The position numbers and the translations under genes are program-made. A stretch of 64,000 nucleotides of DNA from the NCBI RefSeq assembly GCF_900100275.1, contig NZ_FNET01000005.1:186001-250000 (forward strand), given 5' to 3'. Source of the stretch: Lentzea albidocapillata subsp. violacea. Its GTDB lineage: Bacteria; Actinomycetota; Actinomycetes; Mycobacteriales; Pseudonocardiaceae. Below the pieces are notes generated by a model. It saw only the letters and a list, made by a program, of their open reading frames with translations, did no database searches and was not told the DNA's origin. Below are positions 59,552 to 64,000 of the stretch, in pieces (the first letter of the stretch is position 1; every line of letters starts with the position of its first letter).

Positions 59552-60940
59552 TCAGCCGTGCACGTGCAGCGGCTTGCCGGCCAGGGCGAGGAACGCCTCG
59601 CCCAGGGCTTCAGTCTGGGTCGGGTGGGCGTGGATCAGCGGAGCCACGTCCTCCGGGTAAGCCTCCCAGCTGTAGATCAGCTGTGCTTCACCGATGAGTT
59701 CGCCGACGCGCTCGCCGACCATGGTGATCCCGACGACCGGGCCGTCGGGAGCCTTGACGAGCTTCACGCCACCGGCGGTCTTGAGGATCTGGCTCTTGCC
59801 GTTGCCCGCGAGGTCGTAGACGAAAACCTCGGCGGAGCCGTACTTCTCCTTCGCGGCGGCCTCGGTGAGACCGACGGAGGCGACCTCGGGCTTGCAGTAG
59901 GTGACGCGCGGGATGCCCGCCTCGTCGATCACCTTCGGGTTCTGGCCCGCGATCTCCTCGGCCACGAAGATGCCCTGCTGGAACCCGCGGTGCGCGAGCT
60001 GCAGGCCCGGCACGATGTCGCCGACGGCGTACACGTTCTCCAGGTTCGTGCGCAGGCGCTCGTCGGTGACGACGAAGCCGCGGTCGATCTTGACGCCGGC
60101 CTCCTCGTAGCCGTGACCCGCGCTGTTCGGGCCGCGGCCGACCGCGACGAGCAGCAGGTCGGCGTCGAGGACGTCGCCGTTCTCCAGCGTGATCGACACG
60201 CCCGAGCCGGACTGGGTGGCGCCGGTGAACTTCACGCCGGTCTTGAACTTGATGCCGCGCTTGCGGAACGCGCGCTCCAGCTGCTTGGACGCGTACTCGT
60301 CCTCGGCCGGGACCAGGCGGGGCAGGGCCTCGACGATGGTCACCTCGGCGCCGAACGAACGCCACACGCTGGCGAACTCCACACCGATGACGCCGCCGCC
60401 GAGGACGACGACCTTCTCCGGGATGAAGTCCAGGTTGAGCGCCTGGTCGCTGGTGATGACCCGGCCGCCGATCTCCAGACCGGGCAGGCTGCGGGCGTAC
60501 GAACCGGTCGCGAGGACCACGTTGCGGCCCGTGTAGCGCTGCCCGTTCACCTCGACGGTGTTCGGGCCGACGAATGTGCCCGCGCCCTCGACGAGGGTGA
60601 CCTTGTTGGCCTTCGCGAGACCCTGCAGACCCTTGTAGAGTCGCGAGACCACGCCGTCCTTGTACGAGTTGACGCCGGCGATGTCGATGCCCTCGAGCGA
60701 GCTCTTCACGCCGAACTGGTCGCCCTCACGAGCGTTGTCCGCGACCTCGGCCGCGTGCAGCAGCGCCTTGGTCGGGATGCAACCGCGGTGCAGGCAGGTG
60801 CCGCCCAGCTTGTCCTTCTCGACCAGGACGACGGACAGGCCAAGCTCTGCCGCGCGGAATGCGCAGGCGTAGCCACCTGAACCACCGCCGAGGATGACAA
60901 GATCGGCGTTGGTGGCCGACTCCAGTTCCGGCGAAGTCAC
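59552..60940 (-). CDS. lpdA: dihydrolipoyl dehydrogenase (E3)
   Basis: A 462-residue FAD disulfide reductase with N-terminal DLVILGGGSGGYACAF, the redox-active pair in GGTCLHRGCIPTKAL, the NAD loop VVLGGGVIGVEFASV and the C-terminal His-Glu in HAHPTQTEALGEA. It reoxidises the dihydrolipoyl groups of E2 proteins such as SucB, encoded directly downstream. Starts at GTG 60940 behind GAGGAGAT. Confidence 0.97.
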   Translation of the reverse strand: MTSPELESATNADLVILGGGSGGYACAFRAAELGLSVVLVEKDKLGGTCLHRGCIPTKALLHAAEVADNAREGDQFGVKSSLEGIDIAGVNSYKDGVVSRLYKGLQGLAKANKVTLVEGAGTFVGPNTVEVNGQRYTGRNVVLATGSYARSLPGLEIGGRVITSDQALNLDFIPEKVVVLGGGVIGVEFASVWRSFGAEVTIVEALPRLVPAEDEYASKQLERAFRKRGIKFKTGVKFTGATQSGSGVSITLENGDVLDADLLLVAVGRGPNSAGHGYEEAGVKIDRGFVVTDERLRTNLENVYAVGDIVPGLQLAHRGFQQGIFVAEEIAGQNPKVIDEAGIPRVTYCKPEVASVGLTEAAAKEKYGSAEVFVYDLAGNGKSQILKTAGGVKLVKAPDGPVVGITMVGERVGELIGEAQLIYSWEAYPEDVAPLIHAHPTQTEALGEAFLALAGKPLHVHG

Positions 60941-61119
60941 TTCGGATCTCCTCGGGATTACTTACTACGCGCGGGTGCGCGCGAGGTACGCGGCCATCTT
61001 GTCACTAGTTGCCGGAGCGTGGTGATCCGGCATGGGGCACCATGCCGGATCCTGATCATTCACCTACTCATAACACCCTTACCTGGCACCATGGTGGAGG
61101 GAAGCACAGGAGGTGCTCG

Positions 61120-61446
61120 ATGGGGCTGTTCGATCGTTTCCGCAGGAAACCACGTCCGGGTGTGCTACGTACCGCCTCAGGCCAGGACACGAGTCATCTC
61201 GAACAGTGGACGAAGAGCCGCCACGGCGTCGAGGCCTATGTGGAACCGAAGACCACGGTGACCGAAACCACTGTGGTCCTGGTCGCCCACGACGGGGAGT
61301 GGACCCGCCGCCGGGTCGCGTCACCGGACGCCGCGAGGTCGTTCGCGCGCAAACTCGGCATGCCGATCTACGACGCGGGCATCGTGGGTTACCCGAAGCG
61401 CATGCGTGACTACACGGCGCGAAAAAAGGCCTCGGGCGATCTTTAG
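61120..61446 (+). CDS. conserved hypothetical protein
   Basis: A 108-residue basic protein, MGLFDRFRRKPRPGVLRTAS, then TTVTETTVVLVAHDGEWTRRR and RSFARKLGMPIYDAGIVGYPKRMRDY. Homologues next to lpd are common in actinobacteria and are sometimes labelled oxidoreductase, but no cofactor motif is visible. The ATG 61120 has CAGGAGG 6 bases upstream. It ends convergent to the OsmC gene, overlapping by 4 bases. Function is unknown. Confidence 0.85.
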   Translation: MGLFDRFRRKPRPGVLRTASGQDTSHLEQWTKSRHGVEAYVEPKTTVTETTVVLVAHDGEWTRRRVASPDAARSFARKLGMPIYDAGIVGYPKRMRDYTARKKASGDL

Positions 61447-61907
61447 ATCTCCACGGTCGGTTCGTGCCGCACGGGAAAATTGACGCTCGCCGCGATGAAG
61501 CACAGCGAGTGCGCTTTCTCGTGCAATGCCTGCGCCGTTTCCTTGGTGGCGGGGTCCGCGACGGTCACGACGGGGTGGAGCAGTACCTCGGTGAACCGCC
61601 CGGACCCGTCCGGGTGCTCGGCCATCGTGCCGGTCGCGCGGTCGCGGTAGCCGGTCACGACGACGCCGTTCGTCGAGGCGAGGTGCAGGTACCAGAGCAT
61701 GTGGCACTGCGCGAGCGACGCGACCAGCAGTTCCTCGGGGTTGTAGCGGCTGCGGTCACCCCGGAACGACGGGTCGGACGACCCGAGGATCGTCTCCTTG
61801 CCCGCGATCCGGATCTCATGCGCGCGCTCGTAGGACTTGTAACCGGAAGTCCCGCTTCCGGTGTTGCCGGTCCAAACGACGTCGGCCTCGTACTGATGCG
61901 TCCCCAT
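61443..61907 (-). CDS. OsmC family protein
   Basis: A 154-residue OsmC-fold protein with the two redox Cys in SLAQCHMLWYLHL and HSLCFIAASV. Such proteins reduce organic hydroperoxides as dimers in the cytoplasm. The N-terminal MGTHQYEADVVWTGNTGSGT and SDPSFRGDRSRYNPEELLVAS are typical of the YhfA/OsmC group. The start ATG 61907 has GAGGAG upstream. Part of the core region. Confidence 0.92.
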   Translation of the reverse strand: MGTHQYEADVVWTGNTGSGTSGYKSYERAHEIRIAGKETILGSSDPSFRGDRSRYNPEELLVASLAQCHMLWYLHLASTNGVVVTGYRDRATGTMAEHPDGSGRFTEVLLHPVVTVADPATKETAQALHEKAHSLCFIAASVNFPVRHEPTVEI

Positions 61908-62088
61908 GTGGAAATACTCCTCTCATCGGGCCCAGGTATCCAGCCCCGTGAGACTCGTGTCTCCATCCGGCCGTGCTGCGCCTGCGCGCAAGAGTCCACA
62001 GTGGACTTCGTGGTTCGTTCTCGCTGCGGAGCAGGGAATTCGGGGTGAACGCTCCTTTGTGCACCAGGAACGTCTACATGGGACTGAA

Positions 62089-62685
62089 ATGAAGCCGGGC
62101 CGGTTGCCCGTCGACGAACAGGTCGAGGCGTTGCGCGACGTCCTCGGGCGCAACGAGGTGCTGACCGGCGTCCTCGCCGGAGCGGCCGAACTGAGCCTGC
62201 CCGGCTGGTACCTGACGGCGGGGTGCGTGTTCCAGACGGTGTGGAACGTCGTGACCGGCCGGCCCGCGACCGAGGGCGTCCTCGACTACGACCTGTTCTA
62301 CTTCGACGCGTCCGACCTGTCCTGGGAAGCCGAGGACGCCGTCATCCAGGCCGGTCGGCAGCGGTTCGCCGGTCTGCCCGCGACCGTCGAGATCCGCAAC
62401 GAGGCGCGCGTGCACCTCTGGTACGAGGAGAAGTTCGGGGTGCCCTGCCCGCCTCACGACTCGACGGAGGCGGCCATCGACTCGTTCGCCGCCACCACGT
62501 GTTGCGTCGGCATCCGATCAGAGCCCGACGGGCGGTGGCGTGTCTACGCGCCGCACGGGCTCGCGGACGTGTTCAACCTTGTCGTGCGACCCAACCCCGT
62601 GCTGGCTCCCCGCCACGTCTACGAGGCCAAAACATCCAGGTGGCGGGCCCAATGGCCGGAGCTGACCGTGCTCCCGTGGCCCTGA
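62089..62685 (+). CDS. nucleotidyltransferase-like protein (DUF925)
   Basis: A 198-residue protein with the family outline LPGWYLTAGCVFQTVWNVVTG, then DYDLFYFDASDLSWEAED, where the Asp pair sits like the metal site of nucleotidyltransferases, and VRNPVLAP-like VVRPNPVLAPRHVYEAKTSRW near the end. The biochemical role of this family is not established. Start ATG 62089; a nearer ATG at 62078 stops at once. It ends convergent with pepA across a strong terminator. Confidence 0.88.
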   Translation: MKPGRLPVDEQVEALRDVLGRNEVLTGVLAGAAELSLPGWYLTAGCVFQTVWNVVTGRPATEGVLDYDLFYFDASDLSWEAEDAVIQAGRQRFAGLPATVEIRNEARVHLWYEEKFGVPCPPHDSTEAAIDSFAATTCCVGIRSEPDGRWRVYAPHGLADVFNLVVRPNPVLAPRHVYEAKTSRWRAQWPELTVLPWP

Positions 62686-62692
62686 GACCCGG

Positions 62693-62726
62693 AACGGGCG
62701 GAGACCCCGAAGGATCTCCGCCCGTT
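62693..62726. terminator. bidirectional terminator
   Basis: AACGGGCGGAGA pairs perfectly with TCTCCGCCCGTT around a 10-base loop, between the nucleotidyltransferase-like gene and pepA. Confidence 0.9.
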
Positions 62727-62742
62727 ACGTGCAGAGCAGGAC

Positions 62743-64000
62743 TCAGCCGTTGGCCGCGATGTCCGCCAGCACGGCCGCGATGGTCCGCACCGGAACACCG
62801 GTGCCACCCTTCGAGGTGTAGCCGTACGGGCCACCGGTGTGGAACGCCGGGCCGGCGATGTCGATGTGCGCCCACTGCACGCCCTCGGCCACGAACTCGC
62901 GCAGGAACAGGCCGGCCGCGAGCATGCCGCCCCACCGGTGCCCGGTGACGTTCGCGAGGTCCGCCAGGCGCGAGTCGAGGTCCGCGCGCAGTTCCTCGGG
63001 CAGCGGCATGGCCCACGCCGACTCGCCGACGGCGGTGCCGATGGCGGCGACGCGGTCGCGGAACTCGTCCGAGCCCATGACACCCGAGGTGCGCTTGCCC
63101 AGGGCCACGACCTGCGCGCCGGTCAGCGTCGCGGTCTCGATCAGGTAGTCAGGGCCGTCCTCGCACGCGCGCACGATGGCGTCGGACAGGATCAGACGGC
63201 CCTCGGCGTCGGTGTTGAGCACCTCGACGGTCTTGCCGCCGTACATGGTCAGCACGTCGCCGGGGCGGTACGCGTCACCTGACGGCATGTTCTCCGCCAT
63301 CGGGATCGACGCGATGATCTCCAGCGGGTACTTGAGCTTCGCGGCGAGCACCATCGTGGCGACGATCGCGGCGGCACCCGACATGTCCGAGGTCATCTCG
63401 TCCATGCCGGCGGCCGGCTTGATCGAGATGCCGCCGGTGTCGAACGTGATGCCCTTGCCGACGAGCGCGACCTTCTTGACGGCCTTCGCGCCCTTGTACG
63501 AGATGCGCACGAGACGCGGCTGGCGCGTCGAACCTACGCCGACGCCCAGGATGCCGCCGAAGCCCTGCTTCTTCAGCGCCTTCTCGTCGAGGATCTCGAC
63601 GTCGAGACCGGCCGCGGTGGCGAGCTTCTCCGCGCGGGCGGCGAACGAGGCGGGGTAGAGGTCGTTCGGCGGCGTGTTGATGAAGTCACGCGCGATGGCG
63701 ACGGACTCGGCGATCGCGACGGCGGCCTTCAGCGCGGCCCTGTTCTCCTTGGAACCGGCGGCGTGCAGGTCGACCTTCGCGACCGGGCCCTCGCCCTTGT
63801 CGGACTTGTACTCGGTGAACGAGTAGGCGCCGAGCAGCGTGCCCTCGGCGGCGGCACCGACGTGCAGGGCGGCGAGCGTGTTGATCGCGCGCTTCTTGCC
63901 GCCCAGCGCGCGGGCGGCGACACCGGACGCGCGGCGCACCTGCTCCTCGCCCGCGGTCTTGCCCAGGCCGACGGCCAGCACGAGCGGGGCGGCGATCTTG
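62743..64000 (-). CDS. pepA: leucyl aminopeptidase (partial, N-terminus beyond window)
   Basis: The C-terminal about 419 residues of an M17 leucyl aminopeptidase; the frame runs off the right edge. The signature [13 protein letters not shown] with metal-binding Asp/Glu and catalytic Arg is present, as are the upstream Lys/Asp ligands in [19 protein letters not shown]. The enzyme releases N-terminal residues from peptides in the cytoplasm using two metal ions. The stop at 62743 is followed by a strong terminator. Confidence 0.96.
   Translation of the reverse strand, partial: KIAAPLVLAVGLGKTAGEEQVRRASGVAARALGGKKRAINTLAALHVGAAAEGTLLGAYSFTEYKSDKGEGPVAKVDLHAAGSKENRAALKAAVAIAESVAIARDFINTPPNDLYPASFAARAEKLATAAGLDVEILDEKALKKQGFGGILGVGVGSTRQPRLVRISYKGAKAVKKVALVGKGITFDTGGISIKPAAGMDEMTSDMSGAAAIVATMVLAAKLKYPLEIIASIPMAENMPSGDAYRPGDVLTMYGGKTVEVLNTDAEGRLILSDAIVRACEDGPDYLIETATLTGAQVVALGKRTSGVMGSDEFRDRVAAIGTAVGESAWAMPLPEELRADLDSRLADLANVTGHRWGGMLAAGLFLREFVAEGVQWAHIDIAGPAFHTGGPYGYTSKGGTGVPVRTIAAVLADIAANG

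Noticed and set aside
61120..61446. Oxidoreductase label often given to relatives of this protein
   Set aside because: No nucleotide- or flavin-binding motif is visible in its 108 residues, so only a conserved hypothetical call is supported.

Overview
The window is high-GC, actinomycete-type DNA with frequent GTG starts, GGAGG-type ribosome sites and strong GC hairpins between operons. The order lipA / lipB / TIGR01777 epimerase / sucB / lpd / OsmC / pepA points to an actinobacterium, most likely Pseudonocardiales (Lentzea, Saccharothrix or Amycolatopsis type). That family placement is inference from gene order and style, not from a marker gene.

Layout. 1-2872: an operon of Asp23/Gls24 envelope-stress proteins and their membrane anchors. 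2998-3999: lipA. About 4000-54900: some 51 kb of accessory DNA, mostly a biosynthetic gene cluster, lying between lipA and lipB. 54916-64000: core genes (a Tat-exported protein, lipB, a PAP2 phosphatase, an epimerase, sucB, lpd, a small conserved protein, OsmC, a nucleotidyltransferase-like protein and the start-truncated pepA).

The cluster is built around a type II polyketide synthase: ACP, didomain aromatase/cyclase, a small protein plus an HMGL-like aldolase, KS-alpha, KS-beta (CLF) and an acyltransferase at 46003-51603, with an ActIII-type ketoreductase at 32350. A second module, a stand-alone adenylation domain (17254), a stand-alone PCP (19831) and a KASIII-like acyltransferase (18781), with an acetolactate synthase pair (10306-12278), looks built to make and load a branched-chain amino-acid-derived unit. 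A second KASIII homologue (35671) has Ser in place of the catalytic Cys, as in DpsC. Tailoring genes include three P450s with their own ferredoxin and ferredoxin reductase, an acyl-CoA-dehydrogenase-like oxygenase, several SDRs, an epoxide hydrolase, a quinone reductase, SnoaL/SRPBCC proteins, an alpha/beta-hydrolase lacking its nucleophile, and three related small beta-barrel proteins. Two DHA2 exporters are present. Control is dense: two SARP activators, two NarL-type response regulators, one normal histidine kinase and two double-length histidine kinases beside the wreck of a third.

Within the polyketide cluster, next to the second SARP gene, sits a small RiPP locus: a 61-residue precursor translationally coupled to a fused leader-binding/YcaO cyclodehydratase, followed by a protein resembling only the N-terminal half of a SagB-type azoline dehydrogenase. 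This combination, the double kinases and the dispersed GATATATC palindromes are the most unusual things in the window.
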